The position numbers and the translations under genes are program-made. Shown one piece after another: positions 29,248 to 38,345 of a stretch of DNA of 64,000 bases (its first letter is position 1; each line of letters starts with the position of its first letter). The DNA comes from Palleronia sediminis (GTDB taxonomy: Bacteria > Pseudomonadota > Alphaproteobacteria > Rhodobacterales > Rhodobacteraceae), in the NCBI RefSeq assembly GCF_004358695.1, contig NZ_SNAA01000015.1, positions 31,295 through 95,294 of the forward strand, in the 5' to 3' direction. Below the pieces are notes generated by a model that ran no database searches, had not been told where the DNA came from, and saw only the letters and a list, made by a program, of their open reading frames with translations.

Positions 29248-30120
29248 TTAACGGCTCCGTGACATCGGCGCGCCTGGGGCCATGAGGCGGGGCGCGCGGT
29301 CGGACATGTGATCGGGATCGTGCGGGCGTCCCTGCGCCCAGGCGCGCAGGCGCGACCAGGCGCCATAGACGCCTCCGACGCCGCGGCCCCCCGACAGCAC
29401 GGGGGTAAAGGCCGACGGGTCGCGGGCGATGGCGGCATCCGCCAGCCGGTCCTGCGCGTCGGTCAGCGCGGCGGCCAGCGCCGCCTGCCACGCCTCGGCG
29501 GTGCCCTCGGCCCCGGCCGAGACGGGCGCGCCGAACGCCACCAGCGCCTCGGGGCGCTTTTCGGACCAGAACGGGTATTCGACGGCCATCGGCACCGCCC
29601 GCGCGCCCGGAACGCGTGCCATCAGATGGGCAAGGCCGGGCCTGAGATCGACGGGCCGCTCGCGCGGGTCGGCGAACCGGCCCTGCGCGGTCATCCACAT
29701 GACCCGCCCCGGATCGGACAGCACATGCGCCCCAACGCGCAGGAAACGCGCCGCCCCCGCCCGCGTGCCCGGATCGACGCCGAAGATGCCGATCCGCTTC
29801 ATGAAGCGGTAGCGATCGAGCGCCGCGGCCTCCATCGGGCCGAAACCCTGTCGCGAGCCCATGAGCGCGTCGTGCAGCACCATGAAGAGCGCCGGATCCC
29901 ACCAGGAGGGGTGGTTGGAATAGATCACCAACGGGGCGTCGCCCGTGTCGGGCAGCCCGTCGCCCAGAACCCGCAGCGCTCGGAACCCGTGCCGGACCTG
30001 CCGCCGCATCACGCCGGCAAAGAACCGGCACATCGCGGGCGAGCGCAGCGCGACGGGATCGTCGCGCAGCGCCGGGGCAGGGCCGGGGTGCGGCCCGTCG
30101 CTTGTGCGCGCCGGGCGCAC
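29248..30120 (-). CDS. PlsC-like acyltransferase of the carotenoid cluster
   Basis: A 290-residue member of the lysophospholipid acyltransferase fold. The catalytic HX4D motif is in YSNHPSWWDP (H70, D75), and later segments include MKRIGIFGVDPGTRAGAARFLR and VPMAVEYPFWSEKRPE. The GTG start at 30120 follows the upstream TAG stop directly. By comparison with CrtO of staphyloxanthin synthesis it may acylate the sugar of a carotenoid glycoside, though CrtO itself is a different membrane family. This is inference from the operon. Confidence 0.78.
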   Translation of the reverse strand: MRPARTSDGPHPGPAPALRDDPVALRSPAMCRFFAGVMRRQVRHGFRALRVLGDGLPDTGDAPLVIYSNHPSWWDPALFMVLHDALMGSRQGFGPMEAAALDRYRFMKRIGIFGVDPGTRAGAARFLRVGAHVLSDPGRVMWMTAQGRFADPRERPVDLRPGLAHLMARVPGARAVPMAVEYPFWSEKRPEALVAFGAPVSAGAEGTAEAWQAALAAALTDAQDRLADAAIARDPSAFTPVLSGGRGVGGVYGAWSRLRAWAQGRPHDPDHMSDRAPRLMAPGAPMSRSR

Positions 30121-31629
30121 CTATTCCGCGGCCAGGTTCGAGGTCGCGTCGGCATGAAGGCTGTCGGCGGCGATCCATCCCGACATGAGCGCCATGGGCA
30201 TCCCCGGCCCCGGATGGGCGGACCCCCCGGCGAGGTAGAGCCCCGCGACCTGCCGCGAGCGGTTGCCCGGCTTGAACGCGCCGTTCACGCGGCCATGGCT
30301 GACCAGCCCGTAGATCGCCCCGTCGAGCACCTTGTAGCGGTCGTGGATATCCTGCGGCGTCAGCACGCGCTCGACCTTGATGCGTTCCTCGAGATCGCCC
30401 ATCCCCGCGGCGCGGCCGAGCTTGTCGAGGATCGTGCGCCGATACTCGGGCAGCATTTTCGACCAGTCATGGCCGGGGCGCAGATGCGGGGTGTGGACCA
30501 GCACGTAAAGCGCCTCGCCGCCCTCAGGGGCGACGTCTGGCTCGGTCCGGGCGGGGGCGGCGATATAGGCCGTCGGATCGGGGGCCGGGCGCCCCTCGTC
30601 GTAGATCGCACCGAACTCTTCCTTGGGGTCCCGCGAAAAGACGAAGTTGTGATGCGCGAGATGATCGTAGGCGCGGTCGAGCCCCAGGTAGAGCACGACG
30701 CCCGAGCAGGCCGGGCCGCGCTTGGCGTGGGAGAACGTGCGCCAGGCCTCGCCGCCGATGAGTTCGCGATAGGTGCGCACCGAATCCATGTTCGACACGA
30801 TCCGGTCAAAGACCATGCGCTCGGCCCCGGCACGGACCGCCGTCGCGCGCCCGTTCTCGACCTCGATCGCGTCGATGTCGATGCCGGTGCGGTAGGTCAC
30901 ACCCAGCTCTTCGCCGAGGCGGACCAGCGCATTCGGCACGGCACGGGTGCCGCCCATCGGATACCAGACGCCTTCGCCCTGCTGCATCTGCGCGATGCCG
31001 CACAGCACCGCCGGGGAGGCCAGCGGCGACGAGCCGATATACTGGATGAAATGCTCGAGCATCTGCTGCACGCGCGGGTCGCGGATATCCTTCTTGATCT
31101 GGCCGGCGACGGTGCGGTGCATCCTCAGGGCCATGACATCCGACAGGGTCGAAAGGTTCATGTTCTCCTTGAGGTTCATCGTGTCGCGCAGATCCTCGAC
31201 CGAGCGCCAGAAGAAGAACCGGTCCGACACGTCCGACAGGCGGTCGGCCACCTTCATGAACCGCTCGAACCCCTCGCGGTCGGGGGGCGAGAGCCGCCCG
31301 ATCTCGGCGGCGGCGTCCTTTGGATCGTTGCGCAGGTCGAGCACCGTGCCGTCGTCGTAGAAACACCGCCACTGCGGATCGAGCCGGCGCAGGTCGAGAT
31401 AATCGCCCATGTTCCGCCCGGCCTCGGCAAAGACCCGTTCCAGCACGCGCGGCATGGTCAGGATGGTCGGTCCCATGTCGAACCGGAACCCGTCCTCTTC
31501 GAGCAGGGCGGCCTTGCCCCCCAGCCATGCGTTCTTTTCCAGCACGGTCACGTCGTGGCCGCGCGCCGCAAGTGTCGCCGCCGCGGCCAGGCCGCCGAGA
31601 CCCCCGCCGATGATGCCTACCTTTGTCAT
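30121..31629 (-). CDS. CrtI/CrtN-family carotenoid desaturase or oxygenase
   Basis: A 502-residue FAD flavoprotein with an N-terminal dinucleotide fold (VGIIGGGLGGLAAAATLAARGHDVTVLEK) and the C-terminal CrtI signature LYLAGGSAHPGPGMPMALMSGW. Between them is FRFDMGPTILTMPRVLERVF, the usual desaturase block. Two such genes lie in tandem. In C30 pathways one desaturates squalene or diapophytoene and the other oxidises the end methyl (CrtP), but sequence reading alone does not say which is which. It overlaps the upstream paralogue by 4 bp and abuts the acyltransferase gene. Confidence 0.88.
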   Translation of the reverse strand: MTKVGIIGGGLGGLAAAATLAARGHDVTVLEKNAWLGGKAALLEEDGFRFDMGPTILTMPRVLERVFAEAGRNMGDYLDLRRLDPQWRCFYDDGTVLDLRNDPKDAAAEIGRLSPPDREGFERFMKVADRLSDVSDRFFFWRSVEDLRDTMNLKENMNLSTLSDVMALRMHRTVAGQIKKDIRDPRVQQMLEHFIQYIGSSPLASPAVLCGIAQMQQGEGVWYPMGGTRAVPNALVRLGEELGVTYRTGIDIDAIEVENGRATAVRAGAERMVFDRIVSNMDSVRTYRELIGGEAWRTFSHAKRGPACSGVVLYLGLDRAYDHLAHHNFVFSRDPKEEFGAIYDEGRPAPDPTAYIAAPARTEPDVAPEGGEALYVLVHTPHLRPGHDWSKMLPEYRRTILDKLGRAAGMGDLEERIKVERVLTPQDIHDRYKVLDGAIYGLVSHGRVNGAFKPGNRSRQVAGLYLAGGSAHPGPGMPMALMSGWIAADSLHADATSNLAAE

Positions 31630-33176
31630 TCCGCGGCCTCCTTGACTGCGATATCGGGGATGAACCCCTCTGGCCATGGCAGGCCCATGTCCTGCGCGGC
31701 GAGTTTCGAGGCTATCTTGGCGCTCTCGAAGATGGTGGGCAAGCCGCTGCCGGGATGCGTGCCGCCGCCGGTCAGGTAGACGCCGTCGACATCCTCGAAC
31801 CGGTTGCGCGGGCGCCAATGCAGCATCTGGCCCAGGTTATGCGCGAGGTTGAAGGTCGCGCCGCGGAAGATGCCCATCTGCGCCTCCCAGTCGGCGGGGG
31901 TGATCATCCGCTCGGTGCGGATGCGGGGCCGGATGTCGTGCCCGGTCAGGCGCGACAGCCGGTCGAGGATCTTTTCGCGGTAGATCGGGCCCAGCGTCTC
32001 CCAATCCTCGGGGCCGGACAGGTTGCCCGTGGGCACCAGTACGTAGAGGGTCGAATGCCCCTCGGGGGCGAGGGTGGGGTCGGTGACGCCCGCGTTCTGG
32101 ACGTAGATCGTCGGCTCTTGCGGGGCGCGCCCCTCGTCGATCTCGCGGATGTTCTGGAGGTAGTCCTTGGACAGGTAGATCGTGTGATGCGACATGTCGC
32201 GATAGGTGCCCTCGATCCCGAGATAGAGCATGAAGGTCGAGCACGAGTATTTCTTGGCGTCGATCCGGCGATCGGTCCAGCGCTTGCGCCGCCGGTCGGG
32301 GATCAGCTTGCGGATGGTCGAGGCGAAATCGCCGTTGACCACCACCGCATCGGCCGGGATCGTATCCGTCGCGGTGCGCACCGCGCGCGCCTGCCGCCCG
32401 TCGAACTCGATCTCTTCGGCGCCCTCGGACAGCCGGATCGTGCCGCCCATCTCGCGAAAGACGCGCGCCATCGCGTTGGGGATCGCGTTGCAGCCGCCGA
32501 TGGGGTGGAACACGCCGAACCCGTATTCGACATGCGCCACGATGGTGAAAAGCGACGGGCACTTGAACGGGCTCATGCCGAGGTATTTCGACTGGAAGCT
32601 GAAGGCGAGCCGCAGATCGGGATGCTTGAACCAGCGCCGCAGATCCTGATCGACCGTGAGCCACGGTCGGAACAGCGGGAAGGCGCGCAGCATATCCATC
32701 TTGACCAGGTCGAGCGGCCCGTTGAAAGGCCGTTGCAGGATCGGCTTGAACACGTCGAACTTGGCCGAGTTCTCGGTCAGGTAGCGGCGGACGTTCGGCG
32801 CGTCCTCGGGACTGATGCGCGCGGCCTCGGCGGTCAGCCGCTCGACATCGGCCGTCGCGTCAAATGTGTTCCCGTCATCGAATTGCAGCCGGTACATCGG
32901 GTCGAGGCGCCGCAGCTCGACCTCGTCGTCGAGCGAGCGCCCGCAGGCCGAAAAGATCTCGCGCAGGACATCGGGATAGAGGTAGAAGGTCGGCCCGTAA
33001 TCGAAGGTGAACCCGTCCTGGGTGAAACTGGCCGTGCGACCGCCCACGCGGTCCGATTTCTCGAGCACCGTGACCTCGGCCCCGGCGGCGCGCAGCAGCA
33101 TGGCGGTGGCAAGCCCGCCGGGCCCCGCACCGACGACGACCGCGCGGCGGGGCGTTTGAGAGGAGATGACGTTCAT
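31626..33176 (-). CDS. CrtI/CrtN-family carotenoid desaturase or oxygenase (second copy)
   Basis: A 516-residue FAD flavoprotein, paralogous to the next gene. The Rossmann motif is VVVGAGPGGLATAMLLRAAG, followed by FTFDYGPTFYLYPDVLREIF, and the C-terminal signature is VYLTGGGTHPGSGLPTIFES. The length and motifs fit squalene/diapophytoene desaturase CrtN or diaponeurosporene oxidase CrtP. It is the first enzyme gene of the minus-strand arm, after a DUF2141 gene, and is divergent from hpnCDE, which would supply its squalene substrate. Confidence 0.88.
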   Translation of the reverse strand: MNVISSQTPRRAVVVGAGPGGLATAMLLRAAGAEVTVLEKSDRVGGRTASFTQDGFTFDYGPTFYLYPDVLREIFSACGRSLDDEVELRRLDPMYRLQFDDGNTFDATADVERLTAEAARISPEDAPNVRRYLTENSAKFDVFKPILQRPFNGPLDLVKMDMLRAFPLFRPWLTVDQDLRRWFKHPDLRLAFSFQSKYLGMSPFKCPSLFTIVAHVEYGFGVFHPIGGCNAIPNAMARVFREMGGTIRLSEGAEEIEFDGRQARAVRTATDTIPADAVVVNGDFASTIRKLIPDRRRKRWTDRRIDAKKYSCSTFMLYLGIEGTYRDMSHHTIYLSKDYLQNIREIDEGRAPQEPTIYVQNAGVTDPTLAPEGHSTLYVLVPTGNLSGPEDWETLGPIYREKILDRLSRLTGHDIRPRIRTERMITPADWEAQMGIFRGATFNLAHNLGQMLHWRPRNRFEDVDGVYLTGGGTHPGSGLPTIFESAKIASKLAAQDMGLPWPEGFIPDIAVKEAAE

Positions 33177-33194
33177 GTATCCTGCCTGCCTTGT

Positions 33195-33605
33195 TTATTG
33201 GTAGTAACGTATCGTGATCGGCACCGTGCCGTCGCCGTTCACCCGGATCGCCGCATCGCCGAACCGCGGCGGGCCGCGGCGCATCGGCGCATCGCGCGAG
33301 AACCCCAGCCCCTCGGACGGGCGAAAGCCACGCCGGTCGAGATCGCCGTCGCCATCCTCGTCGTGGAAGGCCTGCACGGCATAGACCCCGTCGGGAACCC
33401 CGCGCAGCACCACCATCCGCTCGGAGGCCGGGCGCGCGCCGGTGAATTGGCAGGTCGGGCGGGTGAAGTTTTCCTCGGAACAGAGCGCGACGCGCAACAG
33501 CCCCGCATCGCTGCGCAGGTTCGATACCGTCACCCGGACGTCGCCCGCGAAACACGGGGTCGCCGCGCAGGCCGCGATTGCCAGCCATGCCGTCGGATTG
33601 CCCAT
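33195..33605 (-). CDS. DUF2141 exported protein
   Basis: A 136-residue protein with a signal peptide (about 1-20, AACAATPCFAGD) and the DUF2141 pattern: RVTVSNLRSDAGLLRVALCSE, VPDGVYAVQAFHDEDGDGDLD (a Ca-binding-like acidic loop), then LGFSRDAP. The family is periplasmic and of unknown function, and often lies beside carotenoid genes. It is first on the minus-strand arm, 18 bp before the desaturase gene. A 78-bp gap with the divergent hpnC must hold both promoters. Confidence 0.82.
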   Translation of the reverse strand: MGNPTAWLAIAACAATPCFAGDVRVTVSNLRSDAGLLRVALCSEENFTRPTCQFTGARPASERMVVLRGVPDGVYAVQAFHDEDGDGDLDRRGFRPSEGLGFSRDAPMRRGPPRFGDAAIRVNGDGTVPITIRYYQ

Positions 33606-33683
33606 TCCCTCACCCCCTTGTCCATCCTCACACCAAGATAGTCCCTACGCGATTTTCGTCACGTTCGTTTCGCGCTAAGAGCC

Positions 33684-34556
33684 ATGGCTATGACGAACCC
33701 GCGCGAAACCGCAATCGGCCCTGCCGCCGCACCGCCAGTTCCAGCCGCCCGCCTGAATGCCAGCGCGGGGGGCGAGAACTTTCCGGTGGCCTCGCGCCTG
33801 TTGCCAAGGGCCATACGCGGCAAGGTGGTCGCTTTCTACAACTTTGCCCGCGCCGCGGACGATGCCGCGGACGATGCCGCCGCCTCGCCCGAGGCGCGTC
33901 TCGCCCGGCTCGACGCGCTCGAACGGGGGCTCGTCCGGGGCGAGGGCGCGCCCGAGGGTGCGGCACTCCACCGCAGCCTCGCCGGGATGCCCGCGGCGCG
34001 TGCCGCCGCGCTGGACCTGCTGCCCGCGTTCCGGCGCGACGCCCGCGGGATCGCCTGCGCGGATTGGGACGACCTCATGGGATATTGCGCCCATTCCGCC
34101 GCGCCGGTCGGGCGGTTCCTGCTGATTGTGAACGATGCCGCGCACGCGGATGCCCAAGGCCCGTCGGACGCGCTATGCGCGGCATTGCAGGTGCTCAATC
34201 ACCTGCAGGACATGGGCGACGACTGGACGTCGCTCGGCCGGCGCTACCTGCCGGGCGACTGGATGGCCGAGGCGGGGGCGCGCGATGCCGATCTTGCAGC
34301 GGCCGCCTCGACGCCGGCGCTCGCGCGGGTTCGGGCCCGCACGCTCGATGCCTGCGATGCGCTGCTGGCCGAGGCCGCGCCGCTGCCCGGCCGGATCGGC
34401 GCGCGGGGTCTGCGGATGCAGGCGGCAGCGACGCTGTGGCTCGCGCGGCGGCTCGCCCTGCGGCTGCGCAGGGGCGATCCGCTGGCCGGGCGTGTCGCGC
34501 TCGGCCGTGCCGATTTCGCGCGCGGCGCGCTGGCCGGGTTGAGGGTCGCGGCATGA
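33684..34556 (+). CDS. hpnC: Hydroxysqualene synthase HpnC
   Basis: A 290-residue trans-isoprenyl synthase (squalene/phytoene synthase fold) with GGENFPVASRLLPRAIRGKV, the HpnC hallmark. The two Asp-rich motifs are AADDAADD (about 59-64) and QDMGDD (about 176-180). In the HpnCDE route, HpnD makes presqualene diphosphate from two farnesyl diphosphates and HpnC turns it into hydroxysqualene. The ATG at 33684 is used; a second ATG follows two codons later. It overlaps hpnD by 4 bp. Confidence 0.9.
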   Translation: MAMTNPRETAIGPAAAPPVPAARLNASAGGENFPVASRLLPRAIRGKVVAFYNFARAADDAADDAAASPEARLARLDALERGLVRGEGAPEGAALHRSLAGMPAARAAALDLLPAFRRDARGIACADWDDLMGYCAHSAAPVGRFLLIVNDAAHADAQGPSDALCAALQVLNHLQDMGDDWTSLGRRYLPGDWMAEAGARDADLAAAASTPALARVRARTLDACDALLAEAAPLPGRIGARGLRMQAAATLWLARRLALRLRRGDPLAGRVALGRADFARGALAGLRVAA

Positions 34557-35422
34557 GCTTTGCGCCTGCCACCGACGAGCCAGCCGATATCGCCGAGGTG
34601 CGCCGCGTCGTCATGGGCGCGCGGTCGAGCTTTGCCGCCGGGATGCGGGTGCTGCCCGCGCCGCGCCGCCGCGCCATCCATGCCGTCTATGCGTTTTGCC
34701 GCGCTGTCGACGACATCGCGGATGGCGACGCCCCCGGCGCGGACCGGGTCGAGGCGCGCGCGGCGCTTCTCGATCGGTGGGAGGGCGAGGTCGAGGCGTT
34801 GCGCGCCGACCGTCCCCGGACCGCCATCGGGGCCGAGATCGCCCGTGCCTCGGCGCGGTTCGACCTGCCGCGGGACGAGTTCGCGCTGATCCTCGGCGGG
34901 ATGCGGATGGATTCGCAGGCCATCGTCGCCCCCGATGCCGAACTGCTCGAGCGCTATATCCGCCGTGTGGCGGGGGCCGCGGGGCTCTTGTCGATGCGCT
35001 GTTTCGGGGCATGGGTGGGCGATCCGTCGGAACGCTTTGCGCTGAACCTCGCGCGCGGGCTGCAACTGGTCAACATCATGCGCGACGTGGAACAGGATGC
35101 GGCCATGGGGCGGCTCTATATCCCCGCGCATATCCTGTCGCGCACCGGGCTGCCGGCCGATCCGGCGGGTGCGGCGGCCCATCCCGCGCTGGGCCGGGCC
35201 CGTGCCGCGCTGGGCGCCGAAGCGCGCGCGGCCTTTGCCCGCGCCTCAGCCGAGGTCGGCGCCCACCGCCGCCTGCCGCTTGCCCCGGCGCTGATGATGA
35301 TGGGCCCCTACGAACGGCTCCTCGCCCGGTGGGAGCGCGACTGGAGCGTCGTTCCCCCCCGCCGCTCGGGCGCGGGAAAGATGGCCGATGCCCTGCGCGC
35401 GGCGCTGCGCCCCGCATGGTAG
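34553..35422 (+). CDS. hpnD: Presqualene diphosphate synthase HpnD
   Basis: A 289-residue squalene/phytoene synthase-family enzyme. The first Asp-rich site is FCRAVDDIADG (about 49-58), the second is LVNIMRDVEQD (D178, D182), and GRLYIP follows. It condenses two farnesyl diphosphates. The pairing with HpnC and HpnE, and the absence here of a separate CrtB or CrtM gene, argue for squalene as the C30 entry compound. It overlaps hpnC by 4 bp and hpnE by 7 bp. Confidence 0.9.
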   Translation: MSFAPATDEPADIAEVRRVVMGARSSFAAGMRVLPAPRRRAIHAVYAFCRAVDDIADGDAPGADRVEARAALLDRWEGEVEALRADRPRTAIGAEIARASARFDLPRDEFALILGGMRMDSQAIVAPDAELLERYIRRVAGAAGLLSMRCFGAWVGDPSERFALNLARGLQLVNIMRDVEQDAAMGRLYIPAHILSRTGLPADPAGAAAHPALGRARAALGAEARAAFARASAEVGAHRRLPLAPALMMMGPYERLLARWERDWSVVPPRRSGAGKMADALRAALRPAW

Positions 35423-36678
35423 CCCTGCGCCGGGCCTACGTGATCGGCGCGGGGCTTGCCGGGCTCGCCGCGGCCGAACGCCTCTCGGCGCGCGGTGTCG
35501 CCGTCACCGTCTTCGAGGCGACGCCCAAGGCCGGCGGCCGCTGCCGCAGCTTTCGCGACGAGCGGCTCGGGCGGGTGATCGACAACGGCAACCACCTGAT
35601 CCTCAGCGGCAACCGCGCCGTGCTGGACTATGCCGACCGGATCGGCGGCGGCCATCTGCTCGACATCGGGCGGGCCGCCTATCCGTTCCTCGACCTCGCG
35701 ACGGGGCGGGGCTGGACCGTCGCGCCGGGGCGGGGACCGCTGGGCGCCTTGTCCAACGGGGCGCGGCCGCCGGATCTCGGGGCGGGGGCGATGCTGGCCG
35801 ATCTCGCGCGACTGGTCGCGGCCGGTCCGGCGCGCAGCGTGACCGGCGCGGTGGGCGGCTCGCCCGCCTTTCCGACCTTTTGGGACCCGATGACGCGCGC
35901 CGTGCTGAACGAGCCGCCCGACACCGCCAGCGCCGCGCTGCTGCGTGCGGCGCTTCTGCGCAGTTTCGCGCGGGGGGCGGGTGCCGCGGCTCCCGTCTTT
36001 GCCCCCGAGGGGCTGGGCACGGCGCTGGTCGACCCGGCACTCGCCCTTCTCGCGCGGCGCGGGGTCGAGATGCGGATGCGCCACGCCGCCGAGGCATTGC
36101 AGGGCGACGACCGGCTGCGGACCCTGCGCATCGCGGGGGGCGAGATCGCGATGGGCGAGGGCGAGGCGGCGATCCTTGCCCTGCCGGCACGTCAGGCCGG
36201 CGGGCTGGTGCCGCACCTGCCCGTCCCTCGGGCGGGGCTGTCGATCCTCAACGCGCATTTCCGCACGGGCGATACCGAGCTTCCGCCGCTGCTGGCGCTG
36301 GTTCATGCCGATGCGCAATGGCTGTTCCGGCGCGGCGACGTGGTGTCGGTGACGGTCTCGGCCTTCGAGGCATCCGCGCTGGCGGAACTGCCGCGCGACG
36401 CGGCGCTCGCCCGGCTCTGGGGGGACGTGCGGCGCGCCGCCGCAGCCTTTGGCCCCCCCTTGCCCGAGGCGATGCCGCCCGCGCGGCTGCTGCGCGAGCG
36501 GGCCGCGACCTTTGATCAGACGGCGCGGGGCGCGCGCGGCCGCTCGGGGCCGGCAACGCCCTGGCCGAACCTCTTTCTCGCGGGCGATCACACGGCGACG
36601 GGCCTGCCCGCGACGATCGAGGGGGCGGTCCGCTCAGGCCTCGCGGCCGCCGACATGGCCCTGTCGCGCGGGGTCTGA
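35416..36678 (+). CDS. hpnE: Hydroxysqualene dehydroxylase HpnE
   Basis: A 420-residue FAD amine-oxidase-fold protein. The N-terminal motif is YVIGAGLAGLAAAERLSARG, then EATPKAGGRCRSF and DNGNHLILSGNRAVLDYA, the HpnE-specific block. The C-terminal FAD motif is LFLAGDHTATGLPATIEGAVRSG. It reduces hydroxysqualene to squalene. It is last of the hpnCDE operon and its 3' end overlaps the convergent membrane-protein gene by 45 bp. Confidence 0.9.
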   Translation: MVALRRAYVIGAGLAGLAAAERLSARGVAVTVFEATPKAGGRCRSFRDERLGRVIDNGNHLILSGNRAVLDYADRIGGGHLLDIGRAAYPFLDLATGRGWTVAPGRGPLGALSNGARPPDLGAGAMLADLARLVAAGPARSVTGAVGGSPAFPTFWDPMTRAVLNEPPDTASAALLRAALLRSFARGAGAAAPVFAPEGLGTALVDPALALLARRGVEMRMRHAAEALQGDDRLRTLRIAGGEIAMGEGEAAILALPARQAGGLVPHLPVPRAGLSILNAHFRTGDTELPPLLALVHADAQWLFRRGDVVSVTVSAFEASALAELPRDAALARLWGDVRRAAAAFGPPLPEAMPPARLLRERAATFDQTARGARGRSGPATPWPNLFLAGDHTATGLPATIEGAVRSGLAAADMALSRGV

Positions 36679-37329
36679 GGCCCGCGCATCGAGCGGCCCG
36701 CGCCAGGCGCCGTAGATCACCGGGTTCCGCGCGATGAAATCGCGCAGCATCCCCGCGGGCGGCCAGACGCGGCCCGTCCCGACCGCCAGATGCGCGGCCA
36801 GCGTGCCCCACAGCGCTCCGGCGAGATTGGCCAGCGTGTCGGTCATCGTGTCGCTGTTGCCGCCCGCCTGAGCGTTGGTGCCGAACAGCGTGTCGAGCGT
36901 GAACTCGAGCACCTCCCACATCGCGCCGACCATCATCGCAAAGCCGAAGGCCAGCACCGACAGGATCCACAGCCCCGTGCGCGGCGTGGCCCCCGCCGTC
37001 GGCAAGAGCGCCAGCGCCATGCCCACCGCCGCCAGCACCGTGCCCGCCGATCCGTGCAGCGCGATATCCCACCACGGCAACTCCTCGTAGGTCTGAAGCG
37101 CCTCGCCCAGCAAGAGCGTCGCGGCGGCAAATCCCGTCACGATGACGATGAGCCGGCGCGGAAAGCGCAGCCCCGACACCGCCTCGAACAGTATCATCGA
37201 CAGGCCGAACCCGGCGCAGACGAGCGCTAGCCCCAACTTGGGAAACGGCACGGCCAAAAGCGCGGCGGCAAGCCCCATCGCGCCGAGCGCGAGGGCAATG
37301 GGATAGATCGGTCGGCGGGAACGGTGCAT
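36634..37329 (-). CDS. YjdF/DUF2238-like integral membrane protein
   Basis: A 231-residue protein with about six helices. The conserved polar residues of the family lie in PWWDIALHGSAGTVLA and MWEVLEFTLDTLFG, with DTMTDTLANLAGALWG after them. The function is unknown. The ATG at 37329 gives a basic N-terminus before helix 1. It overlaps hpnE on the opposite strand by 45 bp. Whether it belongs with the carotenoid genes or with the catabolic locus cannot be told. Confidence 0.75.
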   Translation of the reverse strand: MHRSRRPIYPIALALGAMGLAAALLAVPFPKLGLALVCAGFGLSMILFEAVSGLRFPRRLIVIVTGFAAATLLLGEALQTYEELPWWDIALHGSAGTVLAAVGMALALLPTAGATPRTGLWILSVLAFGFAMMVGAMWEVLEFTLDTLFGTNAQAGGNSDTMTDTLANLAGALWGTLAAHLAVGTGRVWPPAGMLRDFIARNPVIYGAWRGPLDARASDPARQGHVGGREA

Positions 37330-37412
37330 CGGGCATCCAGCGGCAGGGCATTCGGGGGGGAACGCGCCCACCCCCATGCGGTTCGCCCCGTTCGGAAAAA
37401 GGCCGCGGACGC

Positions 37413-38345
37413 TCAACCCCCGCGCGGCGCGATGCGGGGCAGGAGCAGGTGTCGCGGATCGCCGAGGATCTCGGCATAGCGGGCGAGGAACCGCGCCGCA
37501 TCGGCGCCGTTCAGCACGCGGTGGTCGTAGCTGAGATCGAGCGGGACCGTCGGGACGGGGGCGAACTCCGCGCCGTTCCAGACCGGGCGCAGTTCCGTAC
37601 GGGTGAGCCCGAGGATCGCCAGTTCGGGCGGGTTGACGATGGGGGTGAAAGCCTCGCCGCCGATGCCGCCGAGGTTGGAGATCGTCATCGACGCGCCCCC
37701 CATCTCCTTCGACTTCAGTTTTCCGGACTGGGCGCGGGCGGCAAGGTCGCCGATCTCGGATGCGATCCGCCAGATGCCCTTGCGGTCCGCGTCGCGGATC
37801 ACCGGCACCAGAAGCCCGCCGGGGGTGTCCACCGCGATCCCGACATGGACGTATTGCTTGACGACCAGCCGTTCGCCATCCGCGGTCAGCGATGCGTTGA
37901 AACGCGGAAACTCCACCAGGCACCGCGCGAGAACCTTGACGTGGAACGCCAGCGCCGTGAGCTTTACGCCGCGCGCGGCGGCCTCGGGTTTCATCCGGGC
38001 GCGCAGATCCTCGATCGCCTGCACGTTCGCCCGGTCGTGATGCGTCACCTGCGGGATCATCGCGTTGGCCGCGCCGAGGTTGGCGGCGGCGACCTGCGCG
38101 ATCCGGTCCAGATCCTCGTGCTCTACCGGCCCGTAGGCCGCGTGATCGACCTCCCAATACCGGGCGTGATGGGATTGCGCGGGCGGTGCTCCGGCCATGG
38201 TCGCGCCGGTGCCGTCGCGATGCGCGACCACGTCCTCGCGGGCCAGATGCGTCCGCCCCGTGCTCTGGGCGAGCGTGTCGAGGTCGATCCCGGCGGCAAG
38301 CGCCATCTTGCGGGTCGAGGGAGAAGCCGTGACCATGTTCACCAC
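37413..38345 (-). CDS. 2-oxoacid dehydrogenase E2 acyltransferase lacking a lipoyl domain
   Basis: A 310-residue protein. Residues 6-40 form a peripheral-subunit-binding domain (ASPSTRKMALAAGIDL...LAREDV) and about 60-305 the catalytic acyltransferase domain. That domain has SNLGGIGGEAFTPIVNPP and the active-site motif SYDHRVLNGADAARF (His275). Ordinary E2 proteins begin with one to three lipoyl domains; here there is none, and the lipoyl domains are in the protein encoded at 39808-41085. It overlaps the aldehyde dehydrogenase gene by 7 bp and is last in the minus-strand catabolic operon. Confidence 0.88.
   Translation of the reverse strand: MVNMVTASPSTRKMALAAGIDLDTLAQSTGRTHLAREDVVAHRDGTGATMAGAPPAQSHHARYWEVDHAAYGPVEHEDLDRIAQVAAANLGAANAMIPQVTHHDRANVQAIEDLRARMKPEAAARGVKLTALAFHVKVLARCLVEFPRFNASLTADGERLVVKQYVHVGIAVDTPGGLLVPVIRDADRKGIWRIASEIGDLAARAQSGKLKSKEMGGASMTISNLGGIGGEAFTPIVNPPELAILGLTRTELRPVWNGAEFAPVPTVPLDLSYDHRVLNGADAARFLARYAEILGDPRHLLLPRIAPRGG

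Noticed and set aside
33606-33683. A CrtJ/PpsR-type TGT-N12-ACA operator in the divergent carotenoid promoter
   Set aside because: No correctly spaced TGT and ACA pair was found in the 78-bp gap.
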